DNA from: Candidatus Geothrix skivensis
GTDB taxonomy: Bacteria; Acidobacteriota; Holophagae; Holophagales; Holophagaceae
Direction: 5' to 3'
NCBI GenBank assembly: GCA_016721195.1
Contig: JADKIO010000008.1
Span: 366,150-430,149, forward strand
Length of the DNA stretch: 64,000 nt
In this document: piece after piece, positions 42,574-50,931 of the stretch
Layout: the number at the start of each line of letters is the position of its first letter
Position numbering within the stretch: position 1 is the first letter of the stretch
The notes under the pieces: generated by a model
Seen by the model: the letters and a program-made list of their open reading frames with translations, nothing else
Told to the model about the DNA's origin: nothing
Database searches by the model: none
Made by a program: the position numbers and the translations under genes

Positions 42574-45000
42574 TCAGCCTTTCACCACGATGCTCACCAG
42601 CTTGCCGCCGGGGGGCAGAACCACCTTCACGATCTCCTTCCCCGCCAGGTGGGACTGGGCCTCGGGACAGGCCAGGGCCGCTTCCCGGCGCTGCGCTTCG
42701 TTGGCCGCTGCGGGCACGGTGATGCGACCGCGGACCTTGCCGTTCACCTGCACCACCACGAGCACCTCGTCGGCTTCCAGATACTGTGCATCCGCCTCGG
42801 GCCAGGCGGCCTGCATGCAGAGGCCGGGGCGGCCCAGTTGGCTCCAGAGCTGCTCCGCCACATGGGGCGCCACCGGGGACATCAGGCGCACGAAGGCATC
42901 CAGCGCGTGCTGCATCACGGCGCCGCGGTGGGGTGCGTCCGCCGGCAGGTCGTGCAGGGCGTTGGACAGCTCCATGAGGCCCGAGACCACGGTGTTGAAC
43001 TGGTAGCGACGCTCCAGATCGTCCGTGAGGCGGGCCAGGGTCTGGTTGAGCTTGATGAGGAGTGCCTTCTCGCTGGCATCGAGCTGGTCCTTGGCTGGAA
43101 GCGGCTCAGCCGTTATCTGATGTTCCTCCACCATGCGGGTGATGCGCTTGAGGAAGCGGCTGGCGCCTTCGATGCCCTCGAAGCCCGTCCAGTCGATCTC
43201 CTTCTCGATGGGCGCCGCGAAGATCATGAAGAGGCGCAGGGCGTCGGCCCCGTACTTCGAAATGACCGCGTCGGGATCCACAATGTTGCCCTTGGACTTG
43301 CTCATCTTCGAGCCGTCCTTCAGCACCATGCCCTGGCAGATGAGCTTCTGGAAGGGCTCGGGCCCCGAGGCCAGGCCCAGGTCGCGCAGCACCTTGTAGA
43401 AGAAGCGGGCGTAGATGAGGTGCATGGTGGCGTGCTCGATGCCGCCCACGTAGAGATCCACGGGCATCCACGCGTCGCTTTCGGCCTTGGCGAAGGGCAG
43501 CTCGATGTTTTTCGGATCCAGGTAGCGAAGCCAGTACCAGCTGCTGTCCACGAAGGTATCCATGGTATCCGTCTCGCGCCGGGCGGGCTTCCCGCAGCTT
43601 GGACAGGTTGTGTCCAAGAAGGAGCGGGAAGTGAGGAGAGGCGAGGGCCCGACGCCATGGAAGGCCACGTCCTCGGGCAGGCGCACGGGCAGGTTCTCGG
43701 CCTTCTCGGGGACGACGCCGCAGGCCTCGCAGTGCACCGTCGGGATGGGGGTGCCCCAGTAGCGCTGGCGGCTGAGGCCCCAGTCCTTGAGCTTGTAGGT
43801 GGTGGTCTTGGCGGCGCGGTCGCCCAGCTTCGCCACCATGGCCGTGACTGCGTCTTCGCTCTTCAGGCCCGTGAACTCACCGCTGTTGATGAGGGTGCCC
43901 AGGTCCCACTCGCTCTCGGATTCGATGACCTGAGGAATGGCCAGGCCGTATTTCTTCGCAAACTCATTGTCCCGCTCGTCGTGGGCGGGCACGCCCATGA
44001 CGGCGCCGGTGCCGTAGTCCATGAGCACGTAGTTGGCGGCAAAGACGGGCACCTTGTCGCCGGTGAAGGGGTGGATCGCGGAAAGCGCCGTGCGCTGGCC
44101 CAGTTTCTCGTCGCTGGTGAGGCGCTCCTCGCGGCTCAACGAGGCCACCTGATCACAGAAGGCCTTGAGGGCGGGGTCCGTCTCGGCGGCTCTCTCGATG
44201 ACGGGATGCTCGGTGCTGAGGGCCATGAAGGTCACGCCGAACAGCGTATCGAGCCGCGTGGTGAACACCTCGATCTCTTCCCCACTCGTGAGCGCGAAGC
44301 GCGCACGAGCCCCTTCCGAGCGGCCAATCCAGTGCCGCTGCATGGTCTTCACGTTCTCGGGCCAGTCCAGGCCGTCCAGGCATTCCAGCAGCTCGTCGGC
44401 GTACTTGGTGGTCTTGAAGAAATACTGCTCCAGGGGCTTTTGCGTGACGGGATGGCCCGTGCGCTCGTCCTTGCCATCCACCACCTGCTCGTTGGCCAGC
44501 ACGGTGCCCAGGGCCTCGCACCAGTTCACGGTGCGCATGGCGCGGAACACGTCGCCCGCCTCCCACATCTTCAGGAAGAGCCACTGGTTCCAGCGGTAGT
44601 AGTCGTCCTGGAAGCTGGCGATCTCCCGGTCCCAGTCGTAGCTGATGCCCAGCTTCTGGATCTGGCCCTTCATCTCCTCGATGTTGGCCCGGGTCCAGAT
44701 GGCCGGGTGGATGCCGTGCTTGATGGCGGCGTTCTCGGCGGGCAGGCCGAAGCTGTCCCAGCCCAGGGGGTGCATGACTGCGTAGCCCCGCATGCGGCGG
44801 AAGCGCGCCGTCACATCGCCCAGGGTGTAGTTCCGCACGTGGCCCATGTGGATGCGGCCGCTGGGGTAGGGCAGCATCACCAGCATGTAGAAGGTCTTGG
44901 AGTCCGGCAGCAGCTCCCCGGCCCGCTTGGCGCGGAAGGCGCCAGACTCGAGCCAGCGGCGCTGGATCTCGGGTTCCTGGGTCAGGGGCTGGAAGGGCAT
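42574..45000 (-). CDS. leuS: Leucyl-tRNA synthetase
   Basis: Class Ia synthetase, 808 residues, full bacterial length. HIGH motif as PYPSGRIHMGHVRNY (about 44-58), CP1 editing domain in the middle (FTTRLDTLFGVTFMALSTEH, the catalytic editing block, and YGTGAVMGVPAHDERD). Zinc-like CEACG and CPSCG pairs follow, then KMSKS as DGSKMSKSKGNIVDP (about 566), an anticodon-binding helical domain and the C-terminal tRNA-contact domain. First gene of the leuS-cysK-pyrE run. Confidence 0.97.
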   Translation of the reverse strand: MPFQPLTQEPEIQRRWLESGAFRAKRAGELLPDSKTFYMLVMLPYPSGRIHMGHVRNYTLGDVTARFRRMRGYAVMHPLGWDSFGLPAENAAIKHGIHPAIWTRANIEEMKGQIQKLGISYDWDREIASFQDDYYRWNQWLFLKMWEAGDVFRAMRTVNWCEALGTVLANEQVVDGKDERTGHPVTQKPLEQYFFKTTKYADELLECLDGLDWPENVKTMQRHWIGRSEGARARFALTSGEEIEVFTTRLDTLFGVTFMALSTEHPVIERAAETDPALKAFCDQVASLSREERLTSDEKLGQRTALSAIHPFTGDKVPVFAANYVLMDYGTGAVMGVPAHDERDNEFAKKYGLAIPQVIESESEWDLGTLINSGEFTGLKSEDAVTAMVAKLGDRAAKTTTYKLKDWGLSRQRYWGTPIPTVHCEACGVVPEKAENLPVRLPEDVAFHGVGPSPLLTSRSFLDTTCPSCGKPARRETDTMDTFVDSSWYWLRYLDPKNIELPFAKAESDAWMPVDLYVGGIEHATMHLIYARFFYKVLRDLGLASGPEPFQKLICQGMVLKDGSKMSKSKGNIVDPDAVISKYGADALRLFMIFAAPIEKEIDWTGFEGIEGASRFLKRITRMVEEHQITAEPLPAKDQLDASEKALLIKLNQTLARLTDDLERRYQFNTVVSGLMELSNALHDLPADAPHRGAVMQHALDAFVRLMSPVAPHVAEQLWSQLGRPGLCMQAAWPEADAQYLEADEVLVVVQVNGKVRGRITVPAAANEAQRREAALACPEAQSHLAGKEIVKVVLPPGGKLVSIVVKG

Positions 45001-45094
45001 GGGGGAACTCCAGTAGAACCCTTGATTCTACAAGGAAATCCCGATGGCCTGAACACAGGAGGGCCACAGATAGGGCATTTTGGCCACCAAGCCT

Positions 45095-45125
45095 GGAACC
45101 ACCGATGAACACCGATTAAAAGCTG
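45095..45125. repeat. Short tandem ACCGATGAAC/ACCGATTAAA repeat
   Basis: ACCGATGAACACCGATTAAA (45101-45120) is a degenerate 10-base tandem unit similar to GATGAACACAGAT-type dispersed repeats seen between genes of many bacteria. It lies in the 194-base gap between leuS and the barrel-protein gene. Confidence 0.4.
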
Positions 45126-45194
45126 ATCAAGAAAGGCATTCAGGAAGAAGCCATCCGTTCGTTGTGAACCCTGGTGCTCGGTGGCTTCGCAAGC

Positions 45195-45781
45195 TCAGAA
45201 AGTCCAGTGCATTCCCAGCGAGGCGCTCCACCTGGGCTCGATCTGCAGGCCGGTCACCCGCTGGGCCACGGGCACCTGGGCGAAGGCGTAGACCTGGAAG
45301 CGAGGGCTCAGGTTGAAGGTCAGGCCGGGGCTCAGGTACACCAGGGTGGCGCCGCTGTTGTCCACATCTGCGTTGAGGCCGGATTCGCGGCCCTCGGCCC
45401 GCAGGTTCAGCTGCAGGTGCGGGGTGAAGCCCGCATGAAGCCCGCATCCGCATGGCCCGGGGCAATGGTCGCGTGGTAGCGGTTGAAGATCGGCACCAGC
45501 AGCGTCACCCCCCAGTCGGCGTTGGGGCTGTGGTCCAGGGTGGCCGTGAGGTTGCGGTTGAGGGTCTTCTCCTGGATCTCCAGCTCGTTGGGAAGCTCGA
45601 AGCTGCTCCGGCCCACGGACTTGGTGCCCGCGCGCAGCTGGTCCTGGTTGAAGTAGTCGTAGCGCAGGTCGAAGCGGAAGCCGGGCTTGGCGCCGAGTCC
45701 CTGGATGGCCCAGTCCGAGTGCAGCGTGCAGCCGCAGGCCCGGCAGGCCCGGGCCGAGGGGGCTGCGGCGAGGATCACCAT
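45195..45781 (-). CDS. Outer membrane barrel-like protein with N-terminal CRACGC motif, 11-bp duplication frameshift
   Basis: Signal-type start, then ACRACGCTLHSDWAIQG directly after the predicted cleavage region, a Cys cluster that suggests metal contact. Barrel-like strands follow (FRFDLRYDYFNQDQL, LTATLDHSPNADWGVTLLVP). The frame breaks where TGAAGCCCGCA is repeated exactly in tandem (45425-45435, 45436-45446). Removing one 11-base copy restores HADAGFTPHLQLNLRAEGRE through SPGLTFNLSPRFQVYAFAQV to LGMHWTF. Restored length 191 residues. It is downstream of regA and in line with a copper-type TonB receptor and regBA, hence a possible copper-related outer membrane protein (inference). Confidence 0.7.
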
Positions 45782-45893
45782 GAGAAGAGAGGGGCCGGAT
45801 CATTGACGCAAGCAGAGCTCCTACTGGACAGGGAGCCCTCATGGTGCCTGTATCAACAGGAATAGGTCTGTGTCATTTTGTCGCAGTGCGCAG

Positions 45894-46433
45894 CTACTTC
45901 GCGGGCCGCTTTCGCCCGGCCTTGCGCTGCAGGCTGCGGCGGTGCATGCCCAGACGCCGGGCGGCCTCGGAGAGGTTGCCCTCGCAGTCGTTCAGCACGC
46001 GCTGGATGTGCTCCCACTCCACCCGGGCCAGGGAGGGCGTCGCCAGACCTGGGTTCGTTTCCCCGGCCTGAGCCTGCGGATGGAAGGCCGCCAGGATATC
46101 GTCCACATCGGCGGGCTTGGTGAGGTAGTTCACGGCGCCCAGGCGCACGGCTTCCATGGCGGTGGCGATGCTGCCATACCCCGTGAGCATCAAGACTCTC
46201 GTGGTCGGATCGATGGCCATCAGGCGACGCAACAAGTCCAGGCCCGATTCGCCGGGCATGCGCAGATCCAGCACCGCGAATTCGGGGCTGTCCGCCTCCG
46301 CCAGGGCGACGGCAGCCTCCGCTTCGGCGGCGGTGCGCACCTCGTAGCCCCGCAGCGAGATGGCCTTGGCCAGGCGCTCGCGGTAGGTGGCATCGTCGTC
46401 CACCAGCAGCAGGGAGGGTCGCGGATCAGGCAT
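45894..46433 (-). CDS. RegA/PrrA/ActR-family response regulator
   Basis: A 179-residue two-component regulator. Receiver domain about 1-120: acidic cluster LLLVDDDATYRERL, phospho-acceptor Asp in FAVLDLRMPGESGLDLL (about 56), Thr in VLMLTGYGSIATAMEAV, Lys in NYLTKPADVDDIL. The short output domain is a Fis-type helix-turn-helix (VEWEHIQRVLNDCEGNLSEA, then ARRLGMHRRSLQRKAGRKRP), the layout specific to RegA/PrrA. Its start overlaps the regB stop by 8 bases. It probably controls redox- or copper-related genes, including its own operon (inference). Confidence 0.9.
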   Translation of the reverse strand: MPDPRPSLLLVDDDATYRERLAKAISLRGYEVRTAAEAEAAVALAEADSPEFAVLDLRMPGESGLDLLRRLMAIDPTTRVLMLTGYGSIATAMEAVRLGAVNYLTKPADVDDILAAFHPQAQAGETNPGLATPSLARVEWEHIQRVLNDCEGNLSEAARRLGMHRRSLQRKAGRKRPAK

Positions 46434-47709
46434 GGGTGGGCCAGCTCAGCTCGACCCGGGTGCCCTGGCCCAGCTGCGAATCCACCCGCAGCCCGCCGCC
46501 CAGCTGCTCGGCGAAGGTGCGAGCCAAGAACAAGCCCAGGCCCATGCCCGAGCCCGTGGGCTTGGTACTGAAGAAGGGCTCGCCCACCCGGGCCAGCACC
46601 TCCGGCGCCATGCCGCTGCCATGGTCTTCGACCTCCAGTCGCCAGGCACCCTGGTCCTCCCGGGCGAGGATCTTCACCGGGCCGGGCCGAGGCGTGGCCT
46701 CGAGGGCATTCGAAATCACGGCGCGCATGGCCCGGACGAGCCCGCGGCGGGGCATGGGACCGCAGGCCGCAGCGGGCCACAGGAAGAGCAGCCGGGCGCG
46801 GTCCTCGGACGGCAGGCCCTCGGTCAGGTCCGCCTCCAGGTCCGCCCAGACCAGGGCCTGGAAGGCTTCGCCCAGGGTGGTGCCGCTGGGATCGGCCATC
46901 TGGTCGAGGATGCGGCGGCAGCGGCCCACTTCCTCGCGGATGAGGGCCGCGTCCTGGGCGATGTCGGAGCCCTGCCCGCCCAGGGCCTCGGCGGTGCGCT
47001 GCAGCTCCTTGGCCGCCACCGCGATGGTGCCCAGCGGCGTGCCCAGCTCGTGGGCCACGCCCGCCGCCAGGGTCGTGAGGGCCGCCAGCCGGGACTGCCG
47101 GGCGCTGAGGTCCCGCAGGGCCGCGAGCTCTTCGTCGCGCTGCCGGAGGGCCTCGGTCACCAGGCCCACGAAGGCGGCAATGAGTCCCGCGCTGATGGCG
47201 AAGGCCACCCACATGCCCACCAGGTGCAGGGAGATGCCGCCGCCGCTGCCATGATCCATGTGGGCCAGGGAATGCACGTGCACGTTGTAGAAGAAGAGCA
47301 GGCCGAAGCCGGAGATCGAAAGGAGCCCCAGGGCCCAGGCCCAGAGCCCCCGCATGACCACGGCCGCCAGGGTGATGTGCACCAGGTAGATGGCCGTGAA
47401 GGGATTGGCCGCGCCGCCGCTGCCATAGAGCAGCCCCGTGAGCAGGAGCACATCCAGACCCAGCACCAGCCCCGGCAGGGCGGGCCGCACCGGTTCGGGC
47501 CTGCGCAGACGGAGCATCAGCGCCACATTGCTGAGGGCCCCGAAGGCCACCAGCCCCAGCAGAGGCCCAATGGCCAACTCCCCCGGCAGCAGCCGCTTCG
47601 CCACCAGGATCGCCGCAGTCTGGGAGACCGCGGTGATCCAGCGCAGGCGCAGCAGCCAGGTGAGGGAGATGCCGAAGCCGGGATGGGTCATGGTGGAGCC
47701 ATTATCCAC
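46426..47709 (-). CDS. RegB/PrrB-family redox sensor histidine kinase
   Basis: Membrane sensor kinase, 427 residues (an ATG at 47691 is an alternative start). Six hydrophobic segments fill residues about 10-175. The RegB quinone-binding heptapeptide GGxxNPF is present as GGAANPF. The DHp box is TTLAAGVAHELGTPLGTIAV with the phospho-accepting His. A cysteine 44 residues later in EEVGRCRRIL matches the position of the redox-active Cys of RegB. The ATPase domain has VISNALEAT, VEDHGSGM, FFSTKPTGSGMGLGLFLAR. It begins 20 bases after the stop of the TonB receptor gene and overlaps regA, so all are cotranscribed. Confidence 0.9.
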   Translation of the reverse strand: MDNGSTMTHPGFGISLTWLLRLRWITAVSQTAAILVAKRLLPGELAIGPLLGLVAFGALSNVALMLRLRRPEPVRPALPGLVLGLDVLLLTGLLYGSGGAANPFTAIYLVHITLAAVVMRGLWAWALGLLSISGFGLLFFYNVHVHSLAHMDHGSGGGISLHLVGMWVAFAISAGLIAAFVGLVTEALRQRDEELAALRDLSARQSRLAALTTLAAGVAHELGTPLGTIAVAAKELQRTAEALGGQGSDIAQDAALIREEVGRCRRILDQMADPSGTTLGEAFQALVWADLEADLTEGLPSEDRARLLFLWPAAACGPMPRRGLVRAMRAVISNALEATPRPGPVKILAREDQGAWRLEVEDHGSGMAPEVLARVGEPFFSTKPTGSGMGLGLFLARTFAEQLGGGLRVDSQLGQGTRVELSWPTHA

Positions 47710-47728
47710 GGAAGTTCCCGATGGACCG

Positions 47729-49825
47729 TTATCGACCGAAGGTCAGCGAGGCCTTCAGCCAGAGCGTTCGGCCCGGCTCATTCACCCGGATCGACTGCAC
47801 CAGGTAGCCCGGAATCATGCTGGTGCTCTTGCTGATGTGTTCGGCGTAGGCGCGGTTGAACAGGTTGTCCACGCCCCCGGTGACCAGCCAGCCCTTGGCG
47901 GGCTTCCACCCGGCGTTCAAGGACACGACCGCAAAACCTGCCGTGGCGCCGATGTCCTGGCCCACGATGTTGCCCTGGTTCACGGCGAAGCGATCCTGCC
48001 GGGTCACCCCGCGCACCAGCAGCCCGGTGGACCAGGCCTCGGCTTCATAGCCCAGGCCCAGGCGGGCTTCCAGGGGCGGAATCTGCGCCAAGGCCCGGCC
48101 ATCGGTATCGTTCTCACCCCGGGTGTACGCCAGGCTGCCGTCCACCTTCAGGAAGCCCGCGAGCTTGGTGCCCATGGCCACTTCCCCGCCCCAGGTGGTG
48201 GCATCCACATTGCGGGATACCGTGGCCATCCGGGTGCCCGCCATGAGGGGCTTCACCACGTTCGACTGGATGAGGATGAAGTCCTTCACCTTGCCGTAGA
48301 AGAAGGACAAGGAGGTCTGGATCGCCCCGGTCTGCTTCATCCACCCCAGGTCCAGCTGGGTGGTGCGCTCGGCTTTCGTATCGAAGGCGCTGGCGGTGCT
48401 CAGGCTCTCCTTGCTGATGGCCTCCCAGTAGTCCGGAAAGCGCTCCGCATGGCCCACACCCGCATAGAAGGTGGAGCCCGTGAACACTTCCCGCTCGTAG
48501 CGAAGGAAGCCGCTGCTGAGGGTCTCGTTGCGCTCATGGTTGAACGTCGGGTTGGCCACGTTGGCCATCATGGTGATGGCGACCACCGCCCGCGGATCCT
48601 CGGCGTGCCAGCGATCCGCGCGGAGCCCGGCCACCAGGCGATCCTTCGCCGAAAAGGGGTGTTCCACTTCGGCGAAGAAGGCCGAGTTCTTGAACCGGCC
48701 ATCGTCGTTCCGGGCCATGTTCTCCACCGGCATGGTGTATTCGTTGGCGGTCTTGCGGATGGTGTGGTCATTGGCCTGGGTGTCCAGGCCCAGGGTCAGC
48801 TTCGTGGCCTCGGCCAGCCGCAACCCCAGGGCGAGGCGTCCGCCCCGGGTCAGCCGGTCCGGGCTGTTCACCATGGGGCCAGGCATCATCATCGTGGGGG
48901 TGAAGGTGCGCAGGGTGTAGTTGTCCATGACGTGGTCCACGTAGTTGCGGTAGACCTGGAATTCCACCTTCTCGATGCGATCAGTCAGCTGGCGCCACTC
49001 CCCCCGAAACCCCACGTTCTCGCGGAGGAACTTCGCGCCGTCCATGGTGCGGTCCGCATAGGCGGCTTCGCCGTTGCTGCGGGTGCCCGACAATTCCAGG
49101 CGGGTGTTGTCACTGGGCGTCCAGCCAAAGGCCGCGTTGGCGCTCCAGCGGGTGTAGCGGGCGTGGATGGTGGTGCCCTTCCCGTCCTCATAGTCGTCCG
49201 AGTGGGACCGCGTTCCGATGCCCCGGACGTAGAACGCGGAGGTTCCGCCCGTGGCGTCCAGCACCGCATCGTTGCGGCCGAAGCTGCCGCCCATGAGGCT
49301 GGCGACGCCCCGGAAGCCAGGCTTCTGGAAGCGCTCGTTGGTGCGCTCGAAGCGCACCAGGCCCGCCGAGTTGCCCGGGCCATAGAGCACGGTCTGGGGG
49401 CCCTTCACCACGGTGATGCGATCGTAGGACTCGGGAAAGACGTAGGCGGTGGGCGGATCCATCCGCATGCCGCAGCCGCCCAGGAGCTGCTCGCCATCCA
49501 GCAGGATGTTCAGGCGGGAACCGGCCATGCCCCGCAGCACGGGGTCGCCATCCGTGCCACCCTTGCGGATCACCGAGAAGCCCGGGATGCCCTTCAGGTA
49601 CTCCGCGCCATCCTGAGCCGGCAGCGGCTGGCGCGGGGCCTTGGGATCCATCACCGTCACCAGGGGTTCCGTGGGCAGCGGTGCCGTCACCTCCACCACG
49701 GCGGAGGGCACGGGTTTCGGGGCGGTCCTGTCTGTGGGCTTCTTGGGTTTCGGGTCCGTTTCTGCGGCGGCCAGCGGCAGCGTGCAGACCAGGGAAAGAC
49801 GGAGGCAGAGGCGGGTCAAGGTCAT
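47729..49825 (-). CDS. TonB-dependent copper receptor (OprC/NosA family)
   Basis: A 698-residue outer membrane receptor. A signal peptide (LCLRLSLVCTLPLAAAE) and a Pro-rich stretch lead to the plug: GDPVLRGMAGSRLNILLDGE, then LLGGCGMRMDPPTAYVFPES, then YDRITVVKGPQTVLYG. The CGMRMDPPTAY block is the hallmark of the copper-receptor subfamily (TIGR01778). The barrel has Met-rich loops (TPTMMMPGPMVNSPDR, ITMMANVANPTFN) that could bind copper and ends LWLKASLTFGR. First gene of an operon with regB, regA and a Cys-headed barrel protein. Copper as ligand is by family. Confidence 0.9.
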   Translation of the reverse strand: MTLTRLCLRLSLVCTLPLAAAETDPKPKKPTDRTAPKPVPSAVVEVTAPLPTEPLVTVMDPKAPRQPLPAQDGAEYLKGIPGFSVIRKGGTDGDPVLRGMAGSRLNILLDGEQLLGGCGMRMDPPTAYVFPESYDRITVVKGPQTVLYGPGNSAGLVRFERTNERFQKPGFRGVASLMGGSFGRNDAVLDATGGTSAFYVRGIGTRSHSDDYEDGKGTTIHARYTRWSANAAFGWTPSDNTRLELSGTRSNGEAAYADRTMDGAKFLRENVGFRGEWRQLTDRIEKVEFQVYRNYVDHVMDNYTLRTFTPTMMMPGPMVNSPDRLTRGGRLALGLRLAEATKLTLGLDTQANDHTIRKTANEYTMPVENMARNDDGRFKNSAFFAEVEHPFSAKDRLVAGLRADRWHAEDPRAVVAITMMANVANPTFNHERNETLSSGFLRYEREVFTGSTFYAGVGHAERFPDYWEAISKESLSTASAFDTKAERTTQLDLGWMKQTGAIQTSLSFFYGKVKDFILIQSNVVKPLMAGTRMATVSRNVDATTWGGEVAMGTKLAGFLKVDGSLAYTRGENDTDGRALAQIPPLEARLGLGYEAEAWSTGLLVRGVTRQDRFAVNQGNIVGQDIGATAGFAVVSLNAGWKPAKGWLVTGGVDNLFNRAYAEHISKSTSMIPGYLVQSIRVNEPGRTLWLKASLTFGR

Positions 49826-49914
49826 GGATGGTTCTCCAGGGAACCAGTCGACCTTAACGACTTTTGAGTTGTCCTACCCTGCGTCAAGATGACGCAGAGG
49901 CGATGGTCAGAATT

Positions 49915-50328
49915 TCAGTGCCCCAGGGCCTTCGGCGTTGTGGCGGGCCCTGGAACCCAAGCCTCGTGGAAGCGCCAGGCCACCAGGAAGGCCCGGATGC
50001 CAGGGGTGACATCGAGGCCCTGGTCCGCTTCCTCCATGAGGTCCCGCAGCCACAGGGCGAGATGGTGGTTTTCCTGGCGGAGGCTCCCCAGCCGGGGTGA
50101 CTTGGCCGCTTTCAGCAGGGCCTCCTCCGCCCGGAAGCGCTGCACCAGATCGAAGGCGAAGGTGGCCAGGAACTGCCGGTTCCGGAAGGCATCCCTGGCA
50201 AGCGCCGGGCAGGCCTCCCAGGAGGCCGCGGCCCCATGCAACGGCCAGGCCTCGGAGGGGACCCCCCAACAGCCGGCTAGGGGTTCCTTCGCCGTCAGTA
50301 CTTGACCCAGAGTCCCCTGGACACCCAT
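49915..50328 (-). CDS. Hypothetical protein with degenerate hemerythrin-like domain
   Basis: A 137-residue soluble protein; GGGGGGGAA precedes the ATG. The helical C-terminal part (FAFDLVQRFRAEEALLKAAK, LRQENHHLALWLRDLMEE, AFLVAWRFHEAWV) follows hemerythrin spacing. The usual HF..EE metal-ligand pair is RF..EE here and only some His ligands remain (HH, FHE), so di-iron binding is doubtful. It lies upstream of the copper receptor operon on the same strand with a 90-base gap. Low certainty on family; the ORF itself has coding-like composition. Confidence 0.5.
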   Translation of the reverse strand: MGVQGTLGQVLTAKEPLAGCWGVPSEAWPLHGAAASWEACPALARDAFRNRQFLATFAFDLVQRFRAEEALLKAAKSPRLGSLRQENHHLALWLRDLMEEADQGLDVTPGIRAFLVAWRFHEAWVPGPATTPKALGH

Positions 50329-50549
50329 TTCCCCCCCGTTGGTTGGTTGGCTCCAAGCATCAGGCGACCAGGTCGTCCTGGGAATGCGGCACGATGTCGC
50401 ACCCCGGGCCAGAGCCAGGGAGGGGCACCTCGGGAGGCCTGGACCCTGCTGCTCCAGAAGATCCTCCTCGGGGAGGAAGCAGGGGGTGCCTTCACGGCGG
50501 GCGCCGAGGCGCCTCAGCCCCCTTGAGAAGCCCCTTCTCTACGGAACCT

Positions 50550-50588
50550 TAACGGCTCGGGGCGCTCTCCTAACACCGCCTTAACACC
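50550..50588 (+). promoter_or_regulatory. Candidate KdpE operator (direct TAAC repeats)
   Basis: TAAC occurs at 50550, TAACACC at 50571 and TAACACC at 50582, i.e. spaced 21 and exactly 11 bases. Eleven-base-spaced direct repeats are typical of OmpR/PhoB-family sites, to which KdpE belongs. They lie 51-89 bases before the first gene of the kdp operon. The rest of the 310-base gap 50329-50638 shows no gene. Confidence 0.45.
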
Positions 50589-50638
50589 CAGGGAAGCATG
50601 CTTTGGCGTCGGCTTGATGAGCCGGGTCCGGAGCAGTG

Positions 50639-50842
50639 ATGCATCCCTCCAATCCAGCCAATTTCTTTCTGCTCCTGCCCGCAGCCCTTGCGCTAGGTTG
50701 GTACGGAAGCCAGACCGCCCACATCATCCACCACACCAAGGGCAGCCGCGGGGACCGTCTGACCGTGCTGATCCTGGGCTGGTTCCCTTTGCTGTCCTGG
50801 CTGCTCGCGCTCCTGGTGTGGCTCGTGGAGAGGCAGCCATGA
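50639..50842 (+). CDS. Small membrane protein coupled to kdpF
   Basis: A 67-residue protein with two predicted membrane helices (NFFLLLPAALALGWYGS and TVLILGWFPLLSWLLALLVW) joined by a basic, His-rich loop (AHIIHHTKGSRGDR). The LILGW...WLLALLVW pattern resembles the superinfection-immunity protein family (PF14373), here without phage context. Its stop overlaps the kdpF ATG (ATGA), so it is translationally coupled to the kdp operon. Role unknown; a Kdp accessory subunit is possible. Confidence 0.7.
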   Translation: MHPSNPANFFLLLPAALALGWYGSQTAHIIHHTKGSRGDRLTVLILGWFPLLSWLLALLVWLVERQP

Positions 50843-50931
50843 GCCCGACCCTCCTGGTTGCATCCCTGCTGGCCCTGGGCCTGCTGGGCTACCTCACCTT
50901 CGCCCTGCTGAAGCCGGAGAAGTTCCAATGA
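50839..50931 (+). CDS. kdpF: K+-transporting ATPase subunit KdpF
   Basis: A 30-residue single-helix peptide (PTLLVASLLALGLLGYLTFA, then LLKPEKFQ). Ending in LLKPEKF is the KdpF signature. It stabilises the KdpABC complex in the inner membrane. ATGA overlaps at both ends. Confidence 0.93.
   Translation: MSPTLLVASLLALGLLGYLTFALLKPEKFQ

Noticed and set aside
42307..45108. 933-codon open frame antisense to leuS
   Set aside because: leuS on the other strand is unambiguous; the antisense product has no family features.
47438..49867. Long plus-strand frame over the copper receptor
   Set aside because: Shadow of the minus-strand receptor gene; low-complexity translation.
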